From positions 1-46,803 of the forward strand of contig NZ_BAGK01000097.1 of assembly GCF_000308795.1 (NCBI RefSeq): 46,803 nt of DNA, in the 5' to 3' direction. Origin of the DNA: Nocardia thailandica NBRC 100428. Its GTDB lineage: Bacteria; Actinomycetota; Actinomycetes; Mycobacteriales; Mycobacteriaceae. Positions 36,504-44,621 of this stretch are shown here, one piece after another; the first letter of the stretch is position 1; each line of letters begins with the position of its first letter. The notes under the pieces are model-generated. The model did not search any database, was not told where the DNA came from, and worked only from the letters and a program-made list of their open reading frames with translations. Made by a program: the position numbers and the translations under genes.

Positions 36504-38756
36504 GTGCTCGTGGTGGAAAGTAGAACCCCTGCCCGTCGTGAGGTCTACCTGTGGGGCCTGTACACCTCGCTCGGCGTGATCGCCGGTTATATCGCCGTGC
36601 TGCTGGCCAACTCTCGCCACTTCTACACCGACGACACGGAATCGCAGTACGTGCCGCTGTGGCAGATGCTCGGCCGTCGGCTGCGCGACGGTGACCTGCC
36701 GGTGCTGGTGCCCGAGCACTGGATGGCGGGCAACTACGCCATCGAGGAAGCGGGCCTGCTGAATCCGCCGCAGCTGCTGATCGATCTGATCGCGCCGTCG
36801 GTGGACAACCTGGTGCTCTACGCGACCGTGGTGAAGCTTATCTTCGCCGTGATCGCCGGGCTCGGCGTCTACCGGGTCTGCCTGGTGTACGGGTCGCGGG
36901 TGCAGTGGGCGGCGCTGGCGGGGGTGTCGTTCCCGTTCACCGGCTGGTTGCTGTTCTTCGACGAGGCCAGCTGGATGACCGCGTTCACCGGGACCGCGTG
37001 GGCGGTGCACGCCTGGGCGTCGGCGGTGAAGTACGCGCGCGGCAACTCCGGGCCGGTCCCGACCTTCGTCTTCCTGTACCTGGCCATCTCCGTCCAGTAC
37101 ATCTTCCCCGCCGTCGAGGCCGGGCTGATGATCGGCGCGGTCATCGTCGGCGAACTGGTCTTCCAGAAGGCCTGGCGCGGCCCGCTGCGGCTGACCGTGG
37201 TCGCGGGCCTGGCCGCGCTGGCCGGCCTCGCCACCTATCTGCCGTCGATGTACTCGGCCAAGGTCACCTGGCGGGGCACCGCCCAGATCAACAACGACCA
37301 GTTCCTCACGGTCCCGTGGTCGGAATCGCTCAACGGCAGCCTGCCCTCGACCCTGCCCGCGTTCACCTCGTGGTGGGGCTACGTGCAGCCGATGCCGGTC
37401 GTCTACATCGCGTGGTTCCTGATCCCGGCCCTGGCGTTCGTCGACTGGGGGCGGGCGCGGCAGGCGTGGCGCGAGTTCACCGCCATCGGGCTGTTCGCCC
37501 TCGCTGCGGTCATGTGGACCGCCGGGCCCGGCACCATCGGCCCGCTGCGCTGGCCCGCCCGGGTGCTGCCCATGGTGGCGCTCGGCCTGCTGCTGCTCGT
37601 GTGCGTGCTGCTCGGCCGGTTCGCCACGTTCAAGGACTGGCGGCCGCGCGCGGTCGCCGCGGGTGTGCTGATCGCGGTGGTGTGGGTGCGCTCGTTCTCC
37701 GCCGACCCGCATCACGTGCTCGCGCACGTCGTCGCGGCGGTCGCCATCGCGCTGCTGGGCGCGGCGGTGGTGTGGCTGGCCCGGACCCGGGGCGTGAGCG
37801 CCGCGGTGGCGCTGGCGATCGTGGCGGTCGCGCCCATCGCCTACATCCAGGTCGAGCGCGCCCAGCCGACCCCGATGAGCTGGAACCTGCCCGGCGACCG
37901 CGCCGCCGCCGAGGCCGCCTTCCCCGAGTTCGCGGGCACCACCCTGCAGCTGGGTGACCGCGCGCTGATCCAGCCCGGCGAACGCACGCTCGACGGCGCC
38001 TACGGCGCGCTGGTGTTCGGCAACTACGCCAAGGACCTGGACAAGACCTACGTCAGCGGTTACACCCCCAACGGGCACTTCTGGTTCGGCGAGATGCTGT
38101 GCATGCGCTGGGACACCAGCGTGTGCCCCGACGCGTTCCGGCGGGCCTTCGCCGTGGAGCCGTCGACCGGCAAGCCGATCGTCGACCTGATGAACGTCGA
38201 CCGGGTCGTGCTGCAGAAGGCGCTGTATCCGAACGCGGGCACCGAGCAGGCGCCGGAGGGCTGGCACTGGGCCGACTACCCGGACAAGGCCCGCTACATC
38301 GCCGTGCTCGAACGCGACGCCGGGCTGCTGTCCACCCGCAACGGCCGGGTCTCGGCGGTCGAGGGCGGCACCGCGACCTCGGTGTCGGAGAGCGACACGA
38401 CCAGCCGCGTGCGGGTCAGCTCCGAGTCCGGCGGCCGGGTCGTGTTCGCCCGCCTCGCCTGGCCGGGCTACCGGGTGACCCTCGACGGCAGGGACGTGCC
38501 GTTCGAGGTGGTGGCCAAGTCGTTCGTCGCGGTGAAGATCCCCGCGGGCACGGTGAACGGCGACCTGGCGGTGACCTGGCGGCCGCCGGGCTGGAAGATC
38601 GGCGCGGCCGGGATCGCGGCGAGCCTGGTCGGGCTCGGCGTGCTGCAGTGGCTGTACCTGCGCGGCCGCCGCCCCGACGAGGAGGGCGACGCGGCCGGGG
38701 ACGAGCGCGCGCCCGACGACGAGACCGCCGCCGACCTGGCCGAGGCGCGGCCGTGA
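36504..38756 (+). CDS. YfhO-like GT-C membrane glycosyltransferase, 750 aa
   Basis: A polytopic membrane protein with about 12 hydrophobic segments up to residue 450, a large extracytoplasmic domain (about 450-700), a last helix near 705-725 and an acidic tail. The first external loop has YTDDTESQYVPLW, with the paired Asp expected of GT-C enzymes that use lipid-phosphate sugar donors. It resembles the YfhO family, which transfers sugars to envelope polymers outside the cell. It overlaps the GtrA gene by 4 bases (GTGA) and is divergent from the GT2/wecE pair, forming a complete donor-flippase-transferase set. The acceptor is unknown; arabinogalactan, lipoglycan or a glycolipid are possible. 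Confidence 0.83.
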   Translation: MLVVESRTPARREVYLWGLYTSLGVIAGYIAVLLANSRHFYTDDTESQYVPLWQMLGRRLRDGDLPVLVPEHWMAGNYAIEEAGLLNPPQLLIDLIAPSVDNLVLYATVVKLIFAVIAGLGVYRVCLVYGSRVQWAALAGVSFPFTGWLLFFDEASWMTAFTGTAWAVHAWASAVKYARGNSGPVPTFVFLYLAISVQYIFPAVEAGLMIGAVIVGELVFQKAWRGPLRLTVVAGLAALAGLATYLPSMYSAKVTWRGTAQINNDQFLTVPWSESLNGSLPSTLPAFTSWWGYVQPMPVVYIAWFLIPALAFVDWGRARQAWREFTAIGLFALAAVMWTAGPGTIGPLRWPARVLPMVALGLLLLVCVLLGRFATFKDWRPRAVAAGVLIAVVWVRSFSADPHHVLAHVVAAVAIALLGAAVVWLARTRGVSAAVALAIVAVAPIAYIQVERAQPTPMSWNLPGDRAAAEAAFPEFAGTTLQLGDRALIQPGERTLDGAYGALVFGNYAKDLDKTYVSGYTPNGHFWFGEMLCMRWDTSVCPDAFRRAFAVEPSTGKPIVDLMNVDRVVLQKALYPNAGTEQAPEGWHWADYPDKARYIAVLERDAGLLSTRNGRVSAVEGGTATSVSESDTTSRVRVSSESGGRVVFARLAWPGYRVTLDGRDVPFEVVAKSFVAVKIPAGTVNGDLAVTWRPPGWKIGAAGIAASLVGLGVLQWLYLRGRRPDEEGDAAGDERAPDDETAADLAEARP

Positions 38757-39220
38757 CGAGGACCGAGCAGGCGCCCGGCGTCCACGAGACGCCGGGCCCG
38801 CTGCTGCGGGTGGTCAAGCGTCAGGAGCTGGCCTTCGCGCTGGTCGGCGGGTTCAACACGCTGCTCGGCATGGCGCTGACGGTCGCGTGGCTGGCCGTGC
38901 TCGGCGACGGGCGGCCGGGCCTCGCGGTGGTGCTGGCCTACGCGATCAGCACCACCGTCGCCTTCGTCCTGCACCGCACGCTGGTGTTCCGGGTGCGCGG
39001 CCACGTGCTGCGCGATTTCGTCGCCTTCTGCGGCGTCAACTCCGGCGGCCTGCTGCTCAACGTGGTGCTGCTCGAGCTGGCGGTGACGGGGTTCGGCCTG
39101 CCCGCGGCGCCCTCGTCGGTCGTGGTCATGGGCCTGGTCGCGGTGCTGAGTTTCTTCGGCCACCGCTACATCTCGTTCCGCAGGCGACCGGCCACCGCGA
39201 CCGCCGCCGGCGGCCGGTAA
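38753..39220 (+). CDS. GtrA-family membrane protein (lipid-linked sugar flippase), 155 aa
   Basis: A four-helix membrane protein of the GtrA/GtcA family thought to flip polyprenyl-phosphate sugars. The start of homology is FALVGGFNTLLGMALTVAWL near residue 30, then AYAISTTVAFVLHRTLVFRV near residue 65 and VAVLSFFGHRYISFRR near residue 130, all family hallmarks. The GTG overlaps the stop of the YfhO-like gene. Together with the divergent GT2 protein it completes a CsbB-GtcA-YfhO-like module. Confidence 0.9.
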   Translation: MTRTEQAPGVHETPGPLLRVVKRQELAFALVGGFNTLLGMALTVAWLAVLGDGRPGLAVVLAYAISTTVAFVLHRTLVFRVRGHVLRDFVAFCGVNSGGLLLNVVLLELAVTGFGLPAAPSSVVVMGLVAVLSFFGHRYISFRRRPATATAAGGR

Positions 39221-39230
39221 GTTGTCGGTC

Positions 39231-39455
39231 ATGGCCAACGAAACGACCCTGGACGCCACCCTGCTCGGCCTGCTGGCCTGCCCGCAGGACAAGGGCCCGC
39301 TGCACCTGGTCCGCACCGCCGGTGGCGACAGCGTCCTGTACAACCCGCGCCTGCGCCGCGCGTACCCGATCGACAACGGCATCCCGGTGCTGCTGGTCGA
39401 CGAGGCCCGCGACGTCGACGACGCCGAGCACGAGGCCTTCACCGCGCAGGGCTGA
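39231..39455 (+). CDS. Trm112/UPF0434-family small protein, 74 aa
   Basis: A short protein with the family core LLACPQDKGPLHLV near residue 15 and RAYPIDNGIPVLL near residue 45. Of the four zinc Cys found in eukaryotic Trm112 only one remains here, as often seen in bacterial members. The function in bacteria is unclear; it may be an activating subunit of a methyltransferase. The ATG at 39231 is used rather than a TTG 9 bases upstream. It begins 10 bases after gtrA and is probably co-transcribed. Confidence 0.82.
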   Translation: MANETTLDATLLGLLACPQDKGPLHLVRTAGGDSVLYNPRLRRAYPIDNGIPVLLVDEARDVDDAEHEAFTAQG

Positions 39456-39480
39456 GCCCGCCGAGCCCGCTGAGCCCGCT
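39454..39480. repeat. Three tandem 9-bp repeats GAGCCCGC(C/T)
   Basis: GAGCCCGCC, GAGCCCGCT and GAGCCCGCT are directly repeated, starting within the stop codon of the Trm112-like gene. Probably slippage-prone sequence; the region also forms weak GC hairpins between the two convergent genes. Confidence 0.5.
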
Positions 39481-39503
39481 CGGCCCCGCGTCGAGCCGGA
39501 AGC

Positions 39504-40103
39504 TCACGCCTCGGCGCCGATGTCCCCGGTCAGGTACCGCTGCAGCGTCGGCCCGGCGGCCGCAACGACCCGCTCGATCGGCATCGAGGCCAGCGGCTCG
39601 AGCCCGATGATCTCGCGGGCCACCAGAATCCCCGCCATCTGCGAGGCGACCAACGCGACGCGTTCGCGGCCGTCGTCCTCGGGGGTGGCGATGCGGGTGC
39701 GCACGCGTTCCAGGACCACCTGCAGCAGGAAGCTGCGCGCCAGCTCCACCTCGCCGCCGCCCAGGATCCGCCGGGCGGCGGCGACCAGGCCGGGCCCGGC
39801 GGGCGAGGCCCAGACGTGCAGCACCCCCGAGAGCAGGGTCTCCCCGATCCGGTCCACCGGCACGGCGTCGACGGCGCGCAGGGTCGCCTCGGGATCGATG
39901 GGGAGTTCGACCGCGGCGGCGAACAGTTCCTGTTTGGTGCCGAAGTAGTGGTGCACCAGGGCCGGGTCGACGCCCGCGTCGGCGGCGACCGCCCGGATCG
40001 AGGTCTTGTCGAAGCCGCCCCGGGCGAACCGGGCGCGCGCGGCGTCCAGGATCGCCTGGCGCGCACCGGAACTGCCCGGCCTGCGACCGGATCGGGGACT
40101 CAC
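39504..40103 (-). CDS. TetR-family regulator of the ABC exporter operon, 199 aa
   Basis: The helix-turn-helix is near residues 15-60: ARQAILDAARARFARGGFDK, then TSIRAVAADAGVDPALVHHY and FGTKQELFAAAVE. The C-terminal part is of the TetR_C_17-like type with VLHVWASPAGPGLVAAARR. The GTG at 40103 overlaps the permease stop (GTGA), so it is the third gene of the exporter operon and likely controls its own expression through the twin dyads at 41603-41634. Its ligand is probably the exported compound. Confidence 0.88.
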   Translation of the reverse strand: MSPRSGRRPGSSGARQAILDAARARFARGGFDKTSIRAVAADAGVDPALVHHYFGTKQELFAAAVELPIDPEATLRAVDAVPVDRIGETLLSGVLHVWASPAGPGLVAAARRILGGGEVELARSFLLQVVLERVRTRIATPEDDGRERVALVASQMAGILVAREIIGLEPLASMPIERVVAAAGPTLQRYLTGDIGAEA

Positions 40104-40861
40104 GCCGTCCGCCTGCGCAGCGTCGCCGCGCCGAGGACCAGCGCCACGATCGCGAAACCGGCCACCACGGCCAGGTCGCGCCACATGGCCGCGGTCGGCT
40201 CGGGATAGCGCGAAACCTGTTGCAGCGCATCGACGGCGTAGCTGAGGGGCATCACGTCGCTGATCTTCTCGAGCCAGTCCGGCAGCTGATCACGCGGGAC
40301 GAGCAGGCCGCACAGGAAGATCTGCGGCGCGACGACCACCGGCATGAACTGCACGGCCTGGAATTCCGTGCGCGCGAAGGCGCTCGCGAGCAGTCCCAGC
40401 GCGACCCCGCACACGGCGTCGACCACCGCGATGAGCACCACCCAGCCCGGGCTGCCCGCGGCATCGAGGCCGAGCAGCCCGAACGACACCAGGCAGGCGA
40501 CCGCGGCCTGCGCGGCGGCCGCGAGGGAGAACGCGGTGCCGTAGCCCCCGAGCAGGTCGAGCTTGCTCAACGGTGTGGTCAGCAGGCGCTCGAGCGTCCC
40601 GGAGGTCCGTTCGCGCTGCATGGCGATGGCGGTGATGAGGAACATGACGATGAACGGCAGGATCCCGAGCATCGTGATGCCGACCCGGTCGAACACGGTC
40701 AGCGGATTCAGCGGCGAGCGCGGGGTGTCGCGGTAGATGAAGTACAGCAGGGTCATCAGGACCGCGGGCACGACCAGGATCATGGCGACGGTGCGGTGGT
40801 CGTTGCGCAGCTGGCGCAGGATGCGGCCGGTGGTGGCGGCGTAGGGGCGCAGGGTGGTCAT
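40100..40861 (-). CDS. ABC-2-type exporter permease, 253 aa
   Basis: A six-helix permease of the ABC-2 (DrrB/YadH-like) family. The N-terminal helix is VAMILVVPAVLMTLLYFIY near residue 25. The conserved MQRERTSGTLERLLTTPLSK coupling segment is near residue 85, and PQIFLCGLLVPRDQLPDWL is near residue 190. It overlaps the ATPase stop by 4 bases (ATGA). With the adjacent ATPase it forms a 2+2 exporter for a drug, lipid or natural product; the cargo is unknown. Confidence 0.9.
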   Translation of the reverse strand: MTTLRPYAATTGRILRQLRNDHRTVAMILVVPAVLMTLLYFIYRDTPRSPLNPLTVFDRVGITMLGILPFIVMFLITAIAMQRERTSGTLERLLTTPLSKLDLLGGYGTAFSLAAAAQAAVACLVSFGLLGLDAAGSPGWVVLIAVVDAVCGVALGLLASAFARTEFQAVQFMPVVVAPQIFLCGLLVPRDQLPDWLEKISDVMPLSYAVDALQQVSRYPEPTAAMWRDLAVVAGFAIVALVLGAATLRRRTA

Positions 40862-41592
40862 GCGGGCTCTCCGGCGGTGATGAGGGTGAGGAAGGCGGTC
40901 TCCAGGTTCTGCTCGCCGGTGCGTTCGCGCAGCTCGGCCGGGGTGAGCTGCGCGAGCAGCCTGCCTTCGCGCAGGAGCAGCAGCCGGTCGCAGTGCTCGG
41001 CCTCGTCCATCACGTGACTCGAGACCAGCAGGGTGGTGCCCGCGTCGGCGAGGGCGTGGAACTGCTGCCACAGCTCGACCCGCAGGACCGGATCGAGGCC
41101 GACGGTCGGTTCGTCGAGGACCAGCAGCTCGGGCCGGGCGACGAGCGCGCAGGCCAGCGAGACGCGGGTCTTCTGCCCGCCGGACAGTTCGTCGCCGCGC
41201 TGCCCGGCGAAGCGGGTGAGCCCGACGGCGTCCAGGGCGTCGGCGACCGCGGCGCGGTCGCGGCCGTAGAGCGCGGCGAAGTAGGCGACGTTCTCGCGCA
41301 CGGAGATGTCGGCGTAGATGCTCGGCGCCTGGGTGACGTAGCCGATGCGCCGGCGCAGCGCGGGGTCGCCCGCGGGCAGGCCCAGCACGGTCACCGTGCC
41401 GGATTCGACGATCTGGGTGCCGACGATGCCGCGCATCAGCGTGGTCTTGCCGCAGCCGGACGGGCCGAGCAGCCCGGTGATCCGCCCGCGGGGGATGTCG
41501 AGGGAGAGTCCGTGCAGGACTGTGGATTTCCCGCGCCGAACCACGAGATCGGCGGCGGCGACCGCGGGCGCCGCGGTGGGAGAGTGCGTCAT
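40858..41592 (-). CDS. ABC transporter ATP-binding protein, 244 aa
   Basis: A DrrA/CcmA-type ATPase. Walker A is GPSGCGKTT near residue 42, the signature is LSGGQKTR near residue 140, Walker B LLVLDEPTVGLDP is near residue 160, and the switch His is in VSSHVMDEAEHC. First gene of the ATPase-permease-TetR operon. A promoter and two operator dyads lie directly upstream. Confidence 0.93.
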   Translation of the reverse strand: MTHSPTAAPAVAAADLVVRRGKSTVLHGLSLDIPRGRITGLLGPSGCGKTTLMRGIVGTQIVESGTVTVLGLPAGDPALRRRIGYVTQAPSIYADISVRENVAYFAALYGRDRAAVADALDAVGLTRFAGQRGDELSGGQKTRVSLACALVARPELLVLDEPTVGLDPVLRVELWQQFHALADAGTTLLVSSHVMDEAEHCDRLLLLREGRLLAQLTPAELRERTGEQNLETAFLTLITAGEPA

Positions 41593-41602
41593 GGCGACTC
41601 AA

Positions 41603-41634
41603 TTCATCGAGTGTTGAATTCACTACGTGATGAA
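41603..41634. promoter_or_regulatory. Twin adjoining operator dyads TTCA-N8-TGAA upstream of the ABC operon
   Basis: Two 16-bp dyads sit back to back: TTCATCGAGTGTTGAA (41603-41618) and TTCACTACGTGATGAA (41619-41634). The outer halves also form an AATTCATC/GATGAATT inverted repeat (41601-41608 and 41629-41636). They cover the transcription start region, so a TetR dimer pair binding here would block initiation. Confidence 0.6.
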
Positions 41635-41662
41635 TTATGCGCGCGGCCGCCGCCCCGGGCAA
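41634..41662 (-). promoter_or_regulatory. Promoter of the ABC exporter operon
   Basis: Minus strand TTGCCC (41662-41657), a 17-base spacer and CATAAT (41639-41634). The -35 coincides with the loop of the upstream gene's terminator hairpin, and the -10 abuts the operator dyads. Confidence 0.45.
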
Positions 41663-41675
41663 GGGGCGGCGGCCG
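41644..41675 (-). terminator. Hairpin terminator of the multicopper oxidase gene
   Basis: A perfect 13-bp stem CGGCCGCCGCCCC/GGGGCGGCGGCCG with a 6-base loop, 11 bases beyond the oxidase stop on the minus strand. No T-run follows. Confidence 0.6.
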
Positions 41676-41685
41676 GTGAGTCCGT

Positions 41686-43212
41686 CTAGTGGTGATGACC
41701 CGGCGGCGGCGCGCCGGGCGCCCGCCCCGGTTCCACGACGACGAACTGGCCCATCATCCCCAGGTCCTCGTGCCAGAGCAGGTGGCAGTGATACATGTAC
41801 GGCGTGTCCGGATCGGCGGGCCCGTCGAAGCGCAGCGCCAGCCGCACGGTCTGATCCGGCGCCACGAACACGGTGTCCTTGGGGCCGCCCAGGGCAGGCG
41901 GCGGCGGGGCGCCGTCGACGTCGAGCACCCGGAACTGCACGTCGTGGACGTGGAAGTTGTGCGGTCCGCCGTCGGCGTTGCGCACGGACCAGATCTCGGT
42001 GCTGCCCCGGGTGACCGCCGCGTCGACGCGGTCCATCGCCATCGGCGCGCCGTTGATCCGGCCGAACTCCAGCTCGAACGCGCGCTCGGTCACCGCGCCG
42101 GACCCGTCGGGCGTCTCGGCGGGGACGAGCTCGGTGGGCAGCGCGGGGGAGGGGCGCAGGACCGGCGCGGCCCGCAGTTCGAGGATGTCGAAGGTGTCGT
42201 CACCGCCGGCGAAGCGCTGGGTCCAGAAGTCCAGTCCCGCCTCGAGTTCGGTACTGCGCAGCACCGCCCGCTCGCCCGGGCGCACCCGGACCACGATCTC
42301 GGCGCGCTCACCCGGAGAGAGCCGGACCTCGCGCAGTGTCGCGGTCCGGGGCAGCAGACCGCCGTCGGTGCCGATCAGCGCGAACTCGCGGTCGTCGGCG
42401 AAACCGAAGGTGTAGATCCGCGCGGTGGAGGCGTTGAGCAGCCGCAACCGCACCAGCTCGTCGCCGACCTCGGCATACGGGGCGAGGGTGCCGTTGATCA
42501 GGATCTCGTCGCCGAGGAACCCGACGTCGCGGAAGGCGGCGTGCGCGCCGTCGAGACGGTCGCCGCGCAGGCGCACGTCCTGCACGATCACCGGCAGGTC
42601 GTCGACGCCGTAGGCGCGCGGCAGCGGCAGCGCCGCGCTCGCCGGGTCGTCGACCAGGAACATCCCGGCCAGCCCTCTGCGGACGTGGTCTTCGGTCGCG
42701 CCGTGCGGATGCGGGTGGTACCAGAGCGTGGCGGCGGGCTGGTCCACCGTCCACTCCGGCGTCCAGTCCGCGCCCGCCGCGACCATCTGGTGCGGGCCGC
42801 CGTCCATGGCGGCGGGCAGGTGCATGCCGTGCCAGTGCACGGTCGAGGACTCGGGCAGGGTGTTGCGCACGTGCACCCTGACCCGTTCCCCGCGCGCGGC
42901 CCGCAGCGTCGGGCCCAGATAGTCCCCGTCGAAACCCCAGGTCCGGGTGGCCTGCCCGGGACGGAATTCGCGGGTGCCCGCGCGCAGGGTGAGGTCGAAC
43001 TCCCGGGTGCCGTCCGCGGCGAGGCGGGACGGCGCGAGCGGGGGGATCGCCAGGGGGCGCACGAATTCCGTCGTGCCCGCCGCGCGCACGTCGGCGGTCG
43101 CGTACGTCAAGTAGACCGCTCCCGCGATCGCGCAAACCATGACGACGAGCAGCGCGCCCGCGCCGAGCAACAGACGGCGCCACACGGAGGCGCGCCGGGT
43201 TTTCGAAGACAT
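41686..43212 (-). CDS. Membrane-anchored multicopper oxidase, 508 aa
   Basis: A three-domain copper oxidase using oxygen as acceptor, of the CueO/bilirubin-oxidase-like group. A basic N-terminus with RR is followed by one hydrophobic segment (about residues 15-37) that probably anchors it outside the membrane. The copper ligands are complete: HWHGMH near residue 126, WYHPHPHG near 164, HNFHVH in the third cupredoxin domain, and HCHLLWHEDLGMM near 475, including the type 1 Cys and Met. A His-rich tail (GHHH) ends it. It may oxidise Cu(I), Mn(II) or phenolics; no copper-resistance partner is adjacent. Divergent from the oxidoreductase/ECF41 operon. Confidence 0.92.
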   Translation of the reverse strand: MSSKTRRASVWRRLLLGAGALLVVMVCAIAGAVYLTYATADVRAAGTTEFVRPLAIPPLAPSRLAADGTREFDLTLRAGTREFRPGQATRTWGFDGDYLGPTLRAARGERVRVHVRNTLPESSTVHWHGMHLPAAMDGGPHQMVAAGADWTPEWTVDQPAATLWYHPHPHGATEDHVRRGLAGMFLVDDPASAALPLPRAYGVDDLPVIVQDVRLRGDRLDGAHAAFRDVGFLGDEILINGTLAPYAEVGDELVRLRLLNASTARIYTFGFADDREFALIGTDGGLLPRTATLREVRLSPGERAEIVVRVRPGERAVLRSTELEAGLDFWTQRFAGGDDTFDILELRAAPVLRPSPALPTELVPAETPDGSGAVTERAFELEFGRINGAPMAMDRVDAAVTRGSTEIWSVRNADGGPHNFHVHDVQFRVLDVDGAPPPPALGGPKDTVFVAPDQTVRLALRFDGPADPDTPYMYHCHLLWHEDLGMMGQFVVVEPGRAPGAPPPGHHH

Positions 43213-43333
43213 GCGGGCACGGTAGGTGGCGCCCGGCGCCGCCCACATCGGGTGAAACCCCGGTCCCGGCCAGGAGATCCGCCCGAGCCGTCCCCGAGAC
43301 CGCCCCCGTCTCCGTGGTGATCCGGCTCACAGT

Positions 43334-43360
43334 TGTCACGTTCCGGCCGCCCGGCTTGTC
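43334..43360 (+). promoter_or_regulatory. ECF41-type promoter of the oxidoreductase/sigma operon
   Basis: TGTCACG (43334-43340), exactly 16 bases, then TGTC (43357-43360). The known ECF41 consensus is TGTCACA-N16-CGTC, so this site differs at one base in each element. It lies 38 bases upstream of the oxidoreductase ATG, which points to autoregulation by the sigma factor encoded in the operon. Confidence 0.65.
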
Positions 43361-43397
43361 CCTCGTGCAGAACCACCCTCGGGAACAAGGAGCCACC

Positions 43398-44570
43398 ATG
43401 AGCACCCACCGCATCGTCGTCCTCGGCGCCGGCTACACCGGTCTGCTCGCCGCGATCCGCCTCTCGCAACGCACCCGGCGCCTCGACGTCGCGATCACCC
43501 TGGTCGATCCGTCGGACCGGTTCACCGAACGGCTGCGTCTGCACCAGGTCGCCGCGGGGCAGGAACTCGCCGTCCACCGCATCCCGGACCTGCTCGCGGG
43601 CACCGGCGTCACCTTCGTCCGCGGCCGGGCGAGCGCGATCGACACCGCCGCCCGCACGGTCCGCGTCGACGGCCACGGCGACCTCGCCTACGACGAACTC
43701 GTCTACGCCCTCGGCTCGGCCACCGACACCGCGACGGTCCCCGGCGCCGCCGAGCACGCCTGGACCCTGAACGGCGGACCCGCCGCCCACGACTTCGCCG
43801 TGCGGCTGGCCGGACTCGCCGCGACCGGCGGCACCGTCGCGGTCTGCGGCGGCGGGCTGACCGGGATCGAAGCAGCCACCGAGATCGCCGAGAGCCACCC
43901 GGGCGTGCGGGTCGTGCTGATCAGCGCGGGGGAACCCGGCGCCATGATGGGCGTGTCGGCCCGCGCCCACCTCGGCCGCGCGCTGGACCGGCTCGGCATC
44001 GTCCGCCACCTCGGGCAGCGGGTGGTCCGGGTGCTGCCCGCAGGCGTGGAACTGGCCGACGGCGCCGTCGTCGCGGCGGATCTGACGCTGTGGACCACCG
44101 GCGTGCGCGTCTCGCCGCTCGCCGCCCGGTCGGGCATCGCGACCGACGCCCGCGGTCTCGTCGTGGTCGACGAGACCCTGAAGTCGGTGTCCCACCCCGA
44201 GATCCACGCGATCGGTGACGCGGCCGCGGTCCGCCAGGCGTGGGGAGCGGTCCACGGGACCTGCCAGTCGGGGCTGCCGACCGCCGCCTACACCGCCGAT
44301 CTCATCGCCCGCGAGCTGCGCGGGAAGACGGTGCGGCCCTTCCGGTTCGGCTACTTTCACCAGCCCGTCAGCCTGGGCCGCCGCGACGCCGTCATCCAGT
44401 TCACCCGCGCCGACGACACCCCCGGCCGCTTCGTGCTGACCGGCTGGGCGGCGTGCCGTTACAAGGAGACCGTGTCGTCGAGCCCGCTGACCGCGTTCCG
44501 GGTGAGCAGGCGGATGCCCATGACGGTCCAGCTGTCGAAGGGCGGGCGGGCCACCCGCCGTCGCGGCTGA
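43398..44570 (+). CDS. FAD-dependent NAD(P)H oxidoreductase, NDH-2-like, 390 aa
   Basis: A pyridine nucleotide-disulfide-type flavoprotein of the NDH-2/AIF-like group. The FAD-binding VVLGAGYTGLLAAI starts near residue 7, the NAD-binding VCGGGLTGIEAATEI near residue 152, and the second FAD motif IHAIGDAAAV near residue 273. The ATG follows AAGGAG by 6 bases. It lacks a clear C-terminal amphipathic helix, though the tail is basic. It is the partner gene of an ECF41 sigma factor, a place usually held by carboxymuconolactone decarboxylases, oxidoreductases or epimerases; the substrate is unknown. Confidence 0.88.
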   Translation: MSTHRIVVLGAGYTGLLAAIRLSQRTRRLDVAITLVDPSDRFTERLRLHQVAAGQELAVHRIPDLLAGTGVTFVRGRASAIDTAARTVRVDGHGDLAYDELVYALGSATDTATVPGAAEHAWTLNGGPAAHDFAVRLAGLAATGGTVAVCGGGLTGIEAATEIAESHPGVRVVLISAGEPGAMMGVSARAHLGRALDRLGIVRHLGQRVVRVLPAGVELADGAVVAADLTLWTTGVRVSPLAARSGIATDARGLVVVDETLKSVSHPEIHAIGDAAAVRQAWGAVHGTCQSGLPTAAYTADLIARELRGKTVRPFRFGYFHQPVSLGRRDAVIQFTRADDTPGRFVLTGWAACRYKETVSSSPLTAFRVSRRMPMTVQLSKGGRATRRRG

Positions 44571-44621
44571 CCCGTCACCATGGTGCACGCCCCCGCACCC
44601 GCCCGAATCAGGAGATCTCGC

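Noticed and set aside
35292..38267. An open frame extending wecE upstream to 1370 residues
   Set aside because: The extra part is antisense or out of frame to the GT2 and YfhO-like genes and has the composition of shadow translation. The GTG at 35291 overlapping the GT2 stop is the better start.
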